Positions 1 through 9,397 are shown, counted from the stretch's first letter. The stretch is 64,000 bases of DNA from Staphylococcus gallinarum (GCF_000875895.1 NZ_JXCF01000007.1:124001-188000), one strand, 5' to 3'. Notes: generated from the sequence alone by a model not told the origin. Numbers and translations are program-made.

Positions 1-857
1 TTATAAAATTGTGTCAGGGATTATCAAATGACCAGCTATCGGACGTATTAAACCCTAAACAATTTAATCAAAATACTTTGGCATTTGTCGGTGAACATAT
101 CTCAAATGTAACACTTGATTTTTCTGCACCTTTAGCATTTTTAGATGGTGTGAGTTCTGGAAAGGACAATATCTATAAATCATTAGTTACATATGCAAGT
201 GAACATTTAAACACAACTGAAACGGAATTATTTGAATTGAAAAGTGCGTTTTGGACATTTGCACAAGAGATTTACCAAGAATGGTATTTAGGTTATAAAT
301 TATTTGAGGAAGTTGAAAAGAAACCAAAGCGTTCGAACTTTAAAAATGGCTATATATATGATGAAGTCGTATTAAGACCAGTTGCTGAAATTAAATCATT
401 ACTTGAAGATTTAAAAAATGCAGGCTATCATATTGCAATCGCAACAGGGAGACCACGAACTGAAACGATTGTTCCATTTGAAACACTTGGAATTAAAGCA
501 TTGTTTGAAGAACAACATATAGTTACAGCAAGTGAAGTGCTAATCGCTGAAGATCATTATCCAGATTTAAAGCCACTAGGAAAGCCTAATCCGTTTAGTT
601 ACTTAGCAACTTTAGAAGGTAATGAGTTAGACCGTTATAAACATTATGCTACAAATCAAGAGAATCGTGTAAATAAGGACGATGTATTTGTAGTAGGGGA
701 TTCCTTAGCGGATTTATTAAGTGCTAAAAAAATTGGTGCAACATTTATAGGACCACTGACTGGATTAAAAGGTCAAAATGCACGGGAAGAGTTAGAATCT
801 TATGGTGCAGAATATATAGTTGATCATGTCGGAGAAATTAGAAATATTTTATTATAA
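1..857 (+). CDS. HAD-superfamily hydrolase, 5' end outside window
   Basis: The reading frame is open to the left edge (codons from base 3), so the N-terminus, including the DxD nucleophile motif I expected for this family, lies outside the window. The visible C-terminal part carries HAD motif II (ATGRP, near base 440), a motif III lysine (GKPNPF, near base 585) and motif IV (VVGDSLADLLSA, near base 690). These fit a Mg-dependent phosphatase of the haloacid dehalogenase superfamily, probably cytosolic. The substrate cannot be told from the sequence. A TTG codon at base 9 could be read as a start, but it would leave a HAD protein without motif I, so truncation by the window is the better reading. 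A terminator follows at 903-953. Confidence 0.8.
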   Translation, partial: IKLCQGLSNDQLSDVLNPKQFNQNTLAFVGEHISNVTLDFSAPLAFLDGVSSGKDNIYKSLVTYASEHLNTTETELFELKSAFWTFAQEIYQEWYLGYKLFEEVEKKPKRSNFKNGYIYDEVVLRPVAEIKSLLEDLKNAGYHIAIATGRPRTETIVPFETLGIKALFEEQHIVTASEVLIAEDHYPDLKPLGKPNPFSYLATLEGNELDRYKHYATNQENRVNKDDVFVVGDSLADLLSAKKIGATFIGPLTGLKGQNAREELESYGAEYIVDHVGEIRNILL

Positions 858-902
858 ATAATTACAATTACTAACAATGATTAACGATTAATATCTCATA
901 TT

Positions 903-953
903 ACATCCTTTATTGAAGGCGTTGCAATGCGTTCGATATAAAGGATGTTTTTT
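903..953 (+). terminator. Rho-independent terminator after HAD gene
   Basis: An 11-bp perfect stem (903-913 with 938-948) encloses a 24-base loop and is followed directly by a run of six T. It lies 46 bases past the stop of the HAD gene. Confidence 0.85.
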
Positions 954-1027
954 AATTTACAATTAATTTCACTTATTATAAGTGATGTATTGTTTAGAAT
1001 TCATTTGGATAGACAATAAAGATTGAA

Positions 1028-1061
1028 TAAAAAGCAGCCCTCAGAAAATCTGAGGGCTGTT
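1028..1061 (-). terminator. Terminator of the aminotransferase-serA operon
   Basis: On the minus strand a GC-rich stem (ACAGCCCTCAGA pairing with TCTGAGGGCTG) is followed by a run of five T. It lies about 65 bases past the serA stop. Confidence 0.9.
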
Positions 1062-1123
1062 AATCTAGTATTTATGAGCCAAATTTTTACAAAATATTAT
1101 TTCTGTATGATTTGGTTTTTGAC

Positions 1124-2740
1124 TTAAATATTATAATTCGTATCTTGTGGAATATCTAATTCAACGCTACGTACGTTATTGAAACCTTCAATTTGGAATA
1201 GGGCATCAATAACATCTTGGTTTACAGGGTGGTCAATAGATAATACCATTAATGCATTGCCACCTAAGTTTGTTCGACCAAGGTGCATCGATGCAATGTT
1301 AATATCAAACTCACCAAGAATTTGACCCGTACGCCCAACAATACCTGGTTTATCTGTATGATTGATAACAAGTTGGTGTTGTTCCGGTTTAAAGTCAACT
1401 GGATAATCATTAATTCGCACAATACGTGGGCCATAACCATTGAGTACAGTGGCACCAATTTTAATTTGTGTATCCTTATTGATTAAAGTTAACTCGATAT
1501 AGTTACTGAAACCACGATGTTTGGTATTCTTTTCAATATTATATGAAACACCTTGTTCATTCAATAATACAAGCGCATTGATTAGGTTAACACGTTCACC
1601 TAAATCTTGACGTAAAACACCTGAAACAAGTGTACGTGTAATTAAGCTCGTATCATCAAGTGCTAAATCACCTTCGTATTTAATGTGCAATTCGCGAGGC
1701 GCTTTTTCTAATAATTGAATACCTACTTCACCTGTTAGTTTACTTAATTCTATATATGGTTTTAATTCTTCATTAATTTCATTGTAAGTCATTCTTGGCG
1801 CATTGATTGCATTCAATACATTACCATTTTCGAAAATATCGACAATTTCATTCGCTACTGAAACGGCAACTTTCTCTTGTGCTTCAACAGTTGAAGCACC
1901 TAAATGAGGTGTAACGACAACTTTATCATGTTTAACTAATGGTGATTCAGTTGCAGGCTCAGTTTCAAACACATCTAGTGCTGCTGCTTGAATTCTATCT
2001 TCGTTCAGTGCATTAAGTAATGCTTCTTCATCAATAATACCACCACGTGCCACATTAATAATTTGTAATGTTGGTTTGGCTTTAGCGAAGAATGCTTCTC
2101 CTACAATACCTTTAGTTTTAGGGGTAAGCGGTGTATGAACAGTTACGAAATCAGCTTGTTCAGCAATTTCGTCTACAGTAGCTCGAATAACATTGAGTTC
2201 TTTTGCTTTATCTTCAGAAAGATATGGATCAAAAGCTAAAATTTTCATGCCAAAACTTTGCGCACGTTTAGCAACACCTAAACCAATACGTCCAGCACCA
2301 ACGACACCTAATACTTTATTGTATAATTCAGTACCGCGATATGTCTTACGATCCCATTTACCTTCTTTTAAAGACTTATGCGCTTGTGGAACATTTCTGG
2401 CCATTGATAAAATCATTGCCATAGAATGCTCTGTAGCAGAAATTGTATTACCATCTGGTGCATTAATAACGATAACACCATGCTTAGTAGCAGCATCGAT
2501 ATCAATATTATCGACACCAACACCAGCTCTTGCAATTACTTTTAGATTTGGCGCAGCAGCGATAACATCTGCAGTAACTTGCGTTTGGCTACGAACGATT
2601 AAACCTTCAAAGTCAGCTATTTTTTCAATTAACTCACTTTCGGAAAGTTCAGTATTTGTAACAACTTCAAAGTCTTTATGATCTGTTAAACTTTTTAAAC
2701 CTTCAGGTGAAATAGGGTCAGATACTAAAATTTTATACAT
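1124..2740 (-). CDS. serA: D-3-phosphoglycerate dehydrogenase
   Basis: This enzyme oxidises 3-phosphoglycerate with NAD to 3-phosphohydroxypyruvate, the first step of serine synthesis, in the cytosol. The 538-residue protein is the long form. It has an N-terminal substrate-binding half, a Rossmann motif (GVVGAGRIGLGVAKRA, about residue 145), the catalytic Arg in NVARGGIIDE, a Glu in VFETEP and the His in TPHLGAST. An intervening domain and a C-terminal ACT-type domain (about 460-530, starting HTDKPGIVGRTG) follow. The ATG at 2738-2740 has a GGAGG site upstream. Its first 8 bases overlap the end of the aminotransferase gene, which implies translational coupling, and a terminator follows at 1028-1061. 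The pairing suggests that both work in serine/glycine metabolism. Confidence 0.95.
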   Translation of the reverse strand: MYKILVSDPISPEGLKSLTDHKDFEVVTNTELSESELIEKIADFEGLIVRSQTQVTADVIAAAPNLKVIARAGVGVDNIDIDAATKHGVIVINAPDGNTISATEHSMAMILSMARNVPQAHKSLKEGKWDRKTYRGTELYNKVLGVVGAGRIGLGVAKRAQSFGMKILAFDPYLSEDKAKELNVIRATVDEIAEQADFVTVHTPLTPKTKGIVGEAFFAKAKPTLQIINVARGGIIDEEALLNALNEDRIQAAALDVFETEPATESPLVKHDKVVVTPHLGASTVEAQEKVAVSVANEIVDIFENGNVLNAINAPRMTYNEINEELKPYIELSKLTGEVGIQLLEKAPRELHIKYEGDLALDDTSLITRTLVSGVLRQDLGERVNLINALVLLNEQGVSYNIEKNTKHRGFSNYIELTLINKDTQIKIGATVLNGYGPRIVRINDYPVDFKPEQHQLVINHTDKPGIVGRTGQILGEFDINIASMHLGRTNLGGNALMVLSIDHPVNQDVIDALFQIEGFNNVRSVELDIPQDTNYNI

Positions 2741-3893
2741 ATGCTTTTACAACCTCCATATATTGAGTAATTGCTGTACCAATGTACGCTTCATTTCTAA
2801 ATTCTGATACGATGATTTCAAGTGCAGAAACGACTTGTAAGATATCAAATGGTGAAATTTGACCCATATGGCCAATTCTTAAAATTTCACCTTTAAGATG
2901 GCCTTGTCCGCCAGCAATTGTTATAGAGAAGCGATTTTTAAGTTCATTTTTAATAAAGTTTAATTCATCTTTCGTCTTAGGCACAAATGCTGTAACAGTA
3001 GGTGACGCATAAGCATCTTCTACAAGTAAATCTAAATCTAATGCTTTAAGCGCTGCTCTTAATCCATCTCTAATAGCATAATGACGTGCGACAACTTGAT
3101 CTAAACCTTCTTCTTCGATTAATTGAGCATATGCAGTTACACCTCTAAATAAAGCTACGTTAGGTGTGAACGGTGTTGAATTATCAGCTTGAGATTTTAA
3201 ATATTTATTTAAATCTAAATAAAATCTAGGCGTAGTAACTTCTGCAAATCTTGCTTTGGCTCGATTGTTATAAGCTACAAATGCTAGACCAGGGGGTAAC
3301 ATGATTGCTTTTTGACTTCCTGAAATTAGGACATCAATTTGATCACGTTTTAAATCAACATCAACAGCGCCGATACAACTTACGCCATCTACAACGAAAT
3401 AAATAGATTCATCAAAGTCTTTTAAGGCATGACCTAATTCATTTACTGGATGTAATACTGCAGTTGAAGTCTCACAATATTGACTGAATACAGCTGTAAT
3501 ATCTCTGTTTAAAGATTTTAAGAAGTCAATGAAATCTGGAACATTTACTGCTTTACCCCATTCAACTTCAAAAATATGTACGTTTTCATAATAAGTCTCT
3601 GCAATTTGTTTAAAGCGGTTACCAAAAGCACCAGATACAATAATTACGATATCGTCTTCTGGATTAGCTAAATTTAACATACTTGCTTCTAAAGAACTTG
3701 TACCACTTGATGTTAATATCATTACCTCATTTTCTGAACCAAAAACGGGTTTCAATGCTCGAAAAGCTTCTTCGGCAATTGTTTCAAAATCACTAGATCG
3801 ATGGCCGACCATTGGTAATTGTGTTGCATGTAATATTTGGTCCGGTACAGGTGTTGGGCCGGGCGTTAATAACAAAGGATGATAGTATTTCAT
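2733..3893 (-). CDS. Class V PLP aminotransferase (serine/alanine-glyoxylate type)
   Basis: This is a fold-type I, class V aminotransferase, a family often annotated as the soluble hydrogenase 42-kDa subunit or serine-pyruvate/alanine-glyoxylate transaminase. The N-terminal LLTPGPTPVPDQ and the PLP lysine in SGSQKAIMLPPGLAF are typical. Because it overlaps serA by 8 bases, I infer that it serves the serine pathway, either as the missing phosphoserine transaminase or as a serine/glyoxylate transaminase; sequence alone does not decide. I chose the ATG at 3893 (386 aa, start MKYYHPLLLTPGPTP) because a GGGGGAA ribosome site lies just upstream. An in-frame start at 3947 would add 18 residues without a good site. 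Confidence 0.85.
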   Translation of the reverse strand: MKYYHPLLLTPGPTPVPDQILHATQLPMVGHRSSDFETIAEEAFRALKPVFGSENEVMILTSSGTSSLEASMLNLANPEDDIVIIVSGAFGNRFKQIAETYYENVHIFEVEWGKAVNVPDFIDFLKSLNRDITAVFSQYCETSTAVLHPVNELGHALKDFDESIYFVVDGVSCIGAVDVDLKRDQIDVLISGSQKAIMLPPGLAFVAYNNRAKARFAEVTTPRFYLDLNKYLKSQADNSTPFTPNVALFRGVTAYAQLIEEEGLDQVVARHYAIRDGLRAALKALDLDLLVEDAYASPTVTAFVPKTKDELNFIKNELKNRFSITIAGGQGHLKGEILRIGHMGQISPFDILQVVSALEIIVSEFRNEAYIGTAITQYMEVVKAYV

Positions 3894-3987
3894 ATTGTAA
3901 TTCCCCCATTGAGTAAGATTTAATAAGTTTAGCAAATTTTCAGACAATATAAAAGTCTAAAAATTACAATTTTTTGAAAATTAACAA

Positions 3988-4027
3988 AATACAAAAGTAA
4001 TGTAAGGGCATACATTGCTTTTGTATT
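3988..4027 (-). terminator. Terminator of the OsmC-family gene
   Basis: The two 17-base arms (3988-4004 and 4011-4027) pair with one mismatch around a 6-base loop. On the minus strand the hairpin is followed by a T-rich tail. It sits 33 bases past the stop of the OsmC-family gene. Confidence 0.7.
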
Positions 4028-4059
4028 CAATTTCTATATCGAAAATAAAAAAATTTAAA

Positions 4060-4500
4060 TTATTTTATTTTAGGTTGTATTTTTACGTTAACGTTGCCGC
4101 GAATTGAATTCGAAATCATACAATTATTATCAGCAATTTTTAATAATTTATCTAATTTCTTTGCTAATTGTTCTTTTTGCGTAGATTTAACACTAATAAT
4201 AGGGTAATGAGTTATTGTATCCATTTTAAATTTTGAATTTTCGAATAGGGCAGTCCCACTTGAAAATTGTTCGATTTCAATTGACTCAAAGCCTGCGCGT
4301 TCTAATACCGCAGCAAGTGAAATAATGTAACAAGATGCAGCAGCAGAAACTAGTAATTCGTCTGGATTTGTCCCTGTTCCGTTACCACCTAAGCCAGCAG
4401 GTATTGATATTTGTTCTGTTAATACATCTCCATTAAGATCACCAACAGACTCACGTCCACCTGACCAGTGAGTTGTGACGTTAAAATCATGCTTTACCAT
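4060..4500 (-). CDS. OsmC/Ohr-family peroxiredoxin-like protein
   Basis: This small cytosolic protein (146 aa) belongs to the OsmC/Ohr fold, whose members reduce organic hydroperoxides through two cysteines. Both expected cysteines are visible, one in the helix SAAASCYIISLAAVLERAG and one in ADNNCMISNSI near the C-terminus. The motif GGNGTGTNPDELLVSA before the first cysteine is the usual family signature. A GGAGG site precedes the ATG at 4500. The gene is transcribed alone, leftward, and ends in its own hairpin. Whether it acts on organic peroxides (Ohr-like) or is a YhfA-like member of unknown substrate is not resolved; the length and motifs look closer to the YhfA group. Confidence 0.85.
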   Translation of the reverse strand: MVKHDFNVTTHWSGGRESVGDLNGDVLTEQISIPAGLGGNGTGTNPDELLVSAAASCYIISLAAVLERAGFESIEIEQFSSGTALFENSKFKMDTITHYPIISVKSTQKEQLAKKLDKLLKIADNNCMISNSIRGNVNVKIQPKIK

Positions 4501-4579
4501 TATAATTGACCTCCAGTTTAAATGTGTTAATTTATAGTTTAGATTATAATATGAAATAAAGGAAGAGAGGCGCTTTACA

Positions 4580-5326
4580 ATGACCGATCAAAAACCGAGA
4601 AGTTTGGATGACATTAAACTCATTGCGCATAGGGGATTATCGACGCAATACCCAGAAAATACGCGTATTGCATTTGAAGCAGCACTAGAATCAAATGAAG
4701 TGGATATATTAGAAATTGATATACATAAAACAATAGATGATCAATTAGTTGTGATTCATGATCCTTCCATCGATCGTACATCGAATGGTACGGCGAAAAT
4801 AAAAAATAATACTTTAGAAGAATTACAACAATATGATTACGGTTTTTGGAAAGAAATCAAATATGCAAATCAAAAGTTGTTAGTATTAGATGATGTATTA
4901 GAACTTATTGCACGGTCATCCAAGGGGTTAATGATAGAAGTAAAGCAACCGCAACAATATCTTGATATTGAAAATATATTAATCAATAAATTGCAACAGT
5001 GGAATATAGACAGTAATAAAATATCGATACAGTCCTTTAATAAGAAGTTTATTAAAGCGCTCGCCGCTAAAGACGTGCCATATAAACTAGGGGTGTTGAT
5101 TAATCGTAAGAAGCATTGGTACAAAAAGCCTCGATTTAAAAAGATTTCAGAATATGCTTCCTTTGTAAATGCACACCAATCTGTTGTGTCAAAACATTTT
5201 ATCCATAAGGCGCATCGGTATGATTTAAATGTTTATGCATACACAGTAAATGATACCTATAAAGCTGAGAAACTTTTACGTTATCCACTTCAAGGTTTAG
5301 TTTCTGATAATCCTGAATTACTGTAA
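4580..5326 (+). CDS. Glycerophosphodiester phosphodiesterase (GdpD family)
   Basis: This 248-residue TIM-barrel enzyme should hydrolyse glycerophosphodiesters to glycerol 3-phosphate and an alcohol. The family signatures are present in order: IAHRGLSTQYPENT (catalytic His and Glu), EIDIHKTIDDQLVVIHD (metal ligands Glu/Asp and the second His) and IEVKQP (later metal Glu). There is no signal peptide or membrane segment, so it is probably cytosolic, unlike the secreted GlpQ lipoproteins. The gene is divergent from the OsmC-family gene. A GGAAGAGAGG stretch precedes the ATG, and a shared bidirectional terminator separates it from the convergent acetyltransferase gene. Confidence 0.88.
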   Translation: MTDQKPRSLDDIKLIAHRGLSTQYPENTRIAFEAALESNEVDILEIDIHKTIDDQLVVIHDPSIDRTSNGTAKIKNNTLEELQQYDYGFWKEIKYANQKLLVLDDVLELIARSSKGLMIEVKQPQQYLDIENILINKLQQWNIDSNKISIQSFNKKFIKALAAKDVPYKLGVLINRKKHWYKKPRFKKISEYASFVNAHQSVVSKHFIHKAHRYDLNVYAYTVNDTYKAEKLLRYPLQGLVSDNPELL

Positions 5327-5334
5327 AATGAATT

Positions 5335-5388
5335 AAAGGTCTAAAACATATGATTATCGTAAGTGATAATCTAGTTTTAGACCTTTTT
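5335..5388. terminator. Bidirectional terminator between gdpD-like and speG-like genes
   Basis: A 13-bp stem (5335-5347 with 5374-5386) encloses a 26-base loop that contains an inner hairpin. T runs follow on the plus strand and, more weakly, on the minus strand. Both convergent genes end within 10 bases of it. Confidence 0.8.
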
Positions 5389-5392
5389 ATAA

Positions 5393-5920
5393 TTATTTGA
5401 TATGTGATAAATCATTGTCGAAATGGTTGATCCAATTCTTTTTAAATAAGCCCATGATATAACAATCACTATATTCACCGCGTGTATAGAAGTGTTCTAA
5501 TAATGTCCCTTCAATAGCAAAGTTTTGTGACTGATATATATGTACTGCTTTATCATTATTGATATCAACATATAAATATACCTTATGTAAATTTAATACT
5601 AAAAACGCGTAATCAATGGCCATTTTAAAGGCGCTTTTAGCATACCCCTTACCACTAAAGTCAGGATCAACAATAATTTGTATCTCACAATTACTATGAA
5701 CAAAGTTGATTTCTACTAATTCAACAATACCTATGCGTGTATTATCGACTTCGATAATAAAACGTCTTTCTGATTCATCATGTAAATGTTTCTTGTACAA
5801 TGATTGTAGTTCGCTTAAAGATTGGTAAGGTTCTTCAAACCAATATGACATAATAGAGTATTCATTATTTAAATGATGGACAAATTCTAAATCTGTTTCT
5901 TCTAATGCTCTAATAATCAA
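5393..5920 (-). CDS. speG: SpeG-like spermidine/polyamine N-acetyltransferase (GNAT)
   Basis: GNAT enzymes of the SpeG type transfer acetyl from acetyl-CoA to spermidine or spermine and so detoxify polyamines. The match to E. coli SpeG as I recall it is strong along the whole length: YWFEEPY, ERRFIIEVD, GIVELVEINFVH, the acetyl-CoA loop FSGKGYAKSA, DYAFLVLNLHKVYLYVD, KAVHIYQ and EG.LLEHFY. No in-frame ATG is available. A GTG at 5929 sits directly on the AAGGAG ribosome site, whereas the TTG at 5920 lies 8 bases after it, so I take TTG (175 aa). An ATG between the two is out of frame and hits a stop after four codons. The gene is transcribed alone between rpsD and the gdpD-like gene. Confidence 0.85.
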   Translation of the reverse strand: MIIRALEETDLEFVHHLNNEYSIMSYWFEEPYQSLSELQSLYKKHLHDESERRFIIEVDNTRIGIVELVEINFVHSNCEIQIIVDPDFSGKGYAKSAFKMAIDYAFLVLNLHKVYLYVDINNDKAVHIYQSQNFAIEGTLLEHFYTRGEYSDCYIMGLFKKNWINHFDNDLSHIK

Positions 5921-6077
5921 GCATATCACTCCTTTAATTATAGAATAAAGAAATGATTATAAAATGTAAAATGTTTAATAAAATAATTATATTATAGAAT
6001 GTATGATTTGCAATGTGGTTGGTTGATTCTATAACAATATATTTAGTGAGAGAAGAAAGGGGAGCACAATGATTGAT

Positions 6078-6113
6078 AAAAAAACCCAAGAACAAATGAA
6101 TGCTCTTGGGTTT
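6078..6113 (-). terminator. Terminator of rpsD
   Basis: On the minus strand the stem AAACCCAAG/CTTGGGTTT closes a 14-base loop and is followed by a run of T. It lies 16 bases past the rpsD stop. Confidence 0.9.
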
Positions 6114-6128
6114 GCAAGATAAAAGAAA

Positions 6129-6731
6129 TTATCTTGAGTAGTACTCAACGATAAGTTGTTCGTTGATTTCAGCAGGTAATTCACTACGTTCTGGAACGCG
6201 GATATATTTACCTTTTAAGTTGTCAGCATCAAATTCTAAGTAATCTGGTACAAAGTTATTGATTTCAACTGATTCAGCAATGATATCTAATTTTTGAGAT
6301 TTTTCACGTACTGAAATTTCTTGACCTGGTTTTAATGTGTAAGATGGGATATCTACACGTTTACCGTCAACTTCAACGTGACCGTGGTTAACTAATTGAC
6401 GTGCTTGACGACGAGTACGAGCTAAACCTAAAGCATATACAACTGCATCTAAACGAGCAGCTAATAATTGCATGAAGTTTTCACCGTGTACACCATGTTG
6501 TTTACCAGCAGTTTCGAATGTGTTACGGAATTGTCTTTCAGTCATTCCATATAAGTAACGTAATTTTTGTTTCTCACGTAATTGTAAACCATATTCTGAT
6601 AATTTTTTACGTTGGTTAGGACCGTGTTGACCTGGTGCGTAAGGACGCTTTTCTAATTCTTTACCAGTACCACTTAATGAGATACCTAAACGACGAGATT
6701 TTTTCCAACTTGAACCTCTGAATCGAGCCAT
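6129..6731 (-). CDS. rpsD: 30S ribosomal protein S4
   Basis: S4 is a primary 16S rRNA-binding protein that starts assembly of the small subunit body. The 200-residue sequence begins [20 protein letters not shown] and has the S4 RNA-binding domain (about residues 92-155: [31 protein letters not shown]) and the usual C-terminus IVEYYSR. It lacks the N-terminal zinc-binding cysteines, so it is the Zn-independent form. A strong GGAGGAG site precedes the ATG. The gene stands apart from the S10/spc/alpha clusters, as it does in Bacillus and Staphylococcus, and has a long leader upstream that probably mediates autoregulation by S4. Confidence 0.98.
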   Translation of the reverse strand: MARFRGSSWKKSRRLGISLSGTGKELEKRPYAPGQHGPNQRKKLSEYGLQLREKQKLRYLYGMTERQFRNTFETAGKQHGVHGENFMQLLAARLDAVVYALGLARTRRQARQLVNHGHVEVDGKRVDIPSYTLKPGQEISVREKSQKLDIIAESVEINNFVPDYLEFDADNLKGKYIRVPERSELPAEINEQLIVEYYSR

Positions 6732-6912
6732 AATAAGACTCCTCCTTTTTCTTTTTTGTTGTTATGAAAAAACAAAAAAGAGTGTTGCATGCTTACTTGG
6801 ATATATTGTTTTATGTGTCCTCGCCTTATAGCTACGGTTACACGGCACGCCCGCATCGGGAACAACATAGAGCCAACTAATATACAACTGCTATTTTCGT
6901 TTATTCACACAA
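6732..6912 (-). promoter_or_regulatory. rpsD 5' leader, candidate S4-binding autoregulatory RNA
   Basis: About 180 bases separate the predicted transcription start from the rpsD ATG. The segment 6819-6870 is much richer in G+C than its surroundings and can form short helices (for example GATGCGGGCG against complementary stretches nearby). Bacillus rpsD is known to be autoregulated by S4 through a leader pseudoknot. I infer the same role here from position and composition and have not modelled the fold. Confidence 0.5.
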
Positions 6913-6917
6913 AGTAC

Positions 6918-6945
6918 ATTTTAACACGCTATATCAATCTGTCAA
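6918..6945 (-). promoter_or_regulatory. Probable sigma-A promoter of rpsD
   Basis: On the minus strand there is a perfect -35 TTGACA (6940-6945), a 16-base spacer and a -10 TAAAAT (6918-6923). Confidence 0.7.
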
Positions 6946-6985
6946 TAGTTAATCCTAGTTTAAACTAAATACTGAGCATGTTTGA

Positions 6986-7450
6986 TTATGAAATTTGTTG
7001 TTCAATCACTTTGACAATCGCTTCTAATTCGGTTTGATCAGTTGTTGTAAATCGACCAATGATAGGTGCATCAATATCTAGTACACCAATCACTGTACCA
7101 TCTTTGTGTATGGGTACTACCACTTCTGATTTACTGTTGGCATCACATGCAATATGACCAGGAAATGCATTAACATCTTCAACTAATTGTGATTTGTCTT
7201 CAGCAACTGCAGTGCCACATACGCCTTTGCCCACAGCAATATGGACACAAGCAGGATGACCTTGGAAAGGACCTAAGATGAGTTCACCATTTTCCATTAA
7301 ATAGAAACCGACCCAGTTAATTTGGTCCAGATTATCATTTAACAATGCAGAGACATTACTGAGTATTGCAATGACATTTGATTCATCTTCAATTAAACTT
7401 GCAACTTGCTTTCTTAATAAACTATAATTTGTTTCTTTTACTTCGGTCAT
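6986..7450 (-). CDS. GAF-domain free methionine-(R)-sulfoxide reductase
   Basis: This is a single GAF domain of 154 residues, the size of the fRMsr (MsrC/YtsP) family, which reduces free methionine-R-sulfoxide in the cytosol. Three cysteines sit where the family keeps its redox residues: HPACVHIA, GKGVCGTA and HIACDANSKSEVVVP. The INWVGFYL and VLDIDAP motifs also fit. A GAGG site lies before the ATG at 7450. The gene is oriented like rpsD and lies upstream of it with no clear terminator between, so some read-through into rpsD is possible. A purely regulatory GAF protein is less likely given the three conserved cysteines. Confidence 0.85.
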   Translation of the reverse strand: MTEVKETNYSLLRKQVASLIEDESNVIAILSNVSALLNDNLDQINWVGFYLMENGELILGPFQGHPACVHIAVGKGVCGTAVAEDKSQLVEDVNAFPGHIACDANSKSEVVVPIHKDGTVIGVLDIDAPIIGRFTTTDQTELEAIVKVIEQQIS

Positions 7451-7677
7451 CTTTATTACCTCACTTTTTACTTTTCATTTAGTATAAAGACTGTTTTAAT
7501 AGTAATCAATCAAATGATTTGGAAGGGTTTTATCAATCGGACTTATAAAATTTATAATATTGAGTTTGATTTGCTTATTAAAATAAAATAAATTCTTAAC
7601 AATTCATCTATTTCTATTTTAATGAAGTGGGTAAGTACGTTATAATAGGTAGTGATAAAATAGGAGGAGAAGAACAT

Positions 7678-9369
7678 ATGGCGTTGTATATCATTTTAGC
7701 AATTATTGTTATAGTACTGATTATTATCGGTGTATTATTCTATATGCGTTCTAATAAAAGCCAAATGATTGAAAAGGCTGAAGAACGAAAGGCTGAGGTA
7801 GAAAAATTACCATACGATGAAAGTGTATCTCAGTTATCAAATTTAACATTAACAGGTGAAACAAAATCTACATATGATCGCCTAAACAAAACGTCAGAAG
7901 ACAGCAAACAGCAATACTTGAAACCACTTGACGAAAAAATCCATAACGCAGAAGGTTTATTATATAAATTTAAATTTTCACAAGCTCAAACAGAAATAGA
8001 TGAAGCGCATGAGTTAATGGATCAATACGAAGAGAATTATAAAAAAGTAACTGCTGATGTTGAACAAATTCAATCTGTACATAAACAAAACGACAAATTA
8101 TATGAAGCATGCAAAGTGGATTATCGTGAGATGAAACGAGATGTTCTAGCAAACCGACACCAATTTGGAGAAGCAGCAGAACCGTTAGAACAAGAAATTG
8201 AATCATTTGTGCCTGAAATGGAACAGTATGAAGCTTTAAAGGAAGAAGGCAATTATAATCAAGCTCACGATCATATCAAATTATTAAATGAAGATATGAA
8301 TTACTTGAAAAAGGACATGACTGAAATCCCTGACTTGATTAGGGAAGCTCAAAAAGAATTACCAGGTCAATTCCAAGATTTGAAATATGGCTGTAGAGAC
8401 TTGAAAGTTGAAGGTTATGATCTTGATCACGTGAAGGTCGATAGTAATTTGCAAACTTTAAAAACGGAATTGAGTTTTGTTGAGCCTATGATTAGTCGTT
8501 TAGAACTGGATGACGCGAACGATAAGTTAAACAGTATTAATGATCGTTTAGACGAAATGTATGAATTGATTGAACATGAAGTGAAAGCGAAAAATGATGT
8601 AGAAGAAACAAAAGAAGTCATTACAGATAATTTATTTAGAGCAAAGGAAATGAATTATACATTACAAACTGAAATTGAATATGTACGTGAAAATTACTAT
8701 ATTAACGAAAGTGATGTTCAAAATGTACGACAGTTTGAAAATGAAATTCAGAATCTAATTTCTGTATATGATGAAATATTAAAGGAAATGTCAAAGACTG
8801 CTGTAAGATATAGTGAAGTTCAAGATAACTTGAAATACATTGAAGAACATGTTGAAGTTATTAATGACAAACAAGAAAAATTACAAAACCATCTTATTCA
8901 ATTACGTGAAGATGAGGCTGAAGCCGAAGAAAATATCTTACGCGTCCAAAGTAAAAAAGAAGAAGTATATCGAAAGCTACTTGCATCTAATTTACCAAGT
9001 GTACCTGAAAGATTTATTATTATGAAAAATGAAATTGACTACGAAGTAAGAGAGGTCAATAAAAAGTTCAGTGTGCGTCCAATTCATGTGAAGCAGTTAA
9101 AGGATAAAGTAGCTAAAGTCGTATTACAAATGAATAAATTTGAAGACGAAGCTACAGATGTCTTGGTAAATGCAGTTTATGCAGAGAAATTAATCGAATA
9201 TGGTAATCGTTACCGTAAAGATAATTCAGGCGTAGATAAGAGCTTGAATGAAGCAGAACGATTATTTAAAAATAATAGATATAAACGTTCAATTGAAATT
9301 TCAGAACAAGCTTTAGAAAGTGTTGAGCCTGGTGTTACAAAGCACATTGAGTCTCAAGTGACTGGTTAA
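7678..9369 (+). CDS. ezrA: Septation ring formation regulator EzrA
   Basis: EzrA is a membrane-anchored cell division protein of Firmicutes that binds FtsZ and penicillin-binding proteins at the septum. One N-terminal transmembrane helix (about residues 3-24) is followed by a basic stretch and then about 530 cytosolic residues of spectrin-like coiled coil. The conserved blocks [21 protein letters not shown] and the C-terminal [20 protein letters not shown] patch are present. The ATG at 7678 has a GGAGGAG site; an upstream in-frame GTG at 7627 would place charged residues before the helix and has no site. At 563 aa it is normal length. Compared with the S. aureus protein as I recall it, the N-terminal third is clearly diverged, which argues against S. 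aureus itself. Confidence 0.95.
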   Translation: MALYIILAIIVIVLIIIGVLFYMRSNKSQMIEKAEERKAEVEKLPYDESVSQLSNLTLTGETKSTYDRLNKTSEDSKQQYLKPLDEKIHNAEGLLYKFKFSQAQTEIDEAHELMDQYEENYKKVTADVEQIQSVHKQNDKLYEACKVDYREMKRDVLANRHQFGEAAEPLEQEIESFVPEMEQYEALKEEGNYNQAHDHIKLLNEDMNYLKKDMTEIPDLIREAQKELPGQFQDLKYGCRDLKVEGYDLDHVKVDSNLQTLKTELSFVEPMISRLELDDANDKLNSINDRLDEMYELIEHEVKAKNDVEETKEVITDNLFRAKEMNYTLQTEIEYVRENYYINESDVQNVRQFENEIQNLISVYDEILKEMSKTAVRYSEVQDNLKYIEEHVEVINDKQEKLQNHLIQLREDEAEAEENILRVQSKKEEVYRKLLASNLPSVPERFIIMKNEIDYEVREVNKKFSVRPIHVKQLKDKVAKVVLQMNKFEDEATDVLVNAVYAEKLIEYGNRYRKDNSGVDKSLNEAERLFKNNRYKRSIEISEQALESVEPGVTKHIESQVTG

Positions 9370-9397
9370 TTATTTTTAAATGTAGAACGGTAGATGA

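Noticed and set aside
2193..2681. 162-codon frame on the strand opposite serA
   Set aside because: Lies entirely within serA on the antisense strand with no start signals; a shadow of the real gene, like the other antisense frames in the window.
6686..6868. Short minus-strand reading frame of 60 codons overlapping the rpsD leader and start
   Set aside because: It lacks a ribosome site, overlaps rpsD in another frame and lies in the structured leader; a chance frame.
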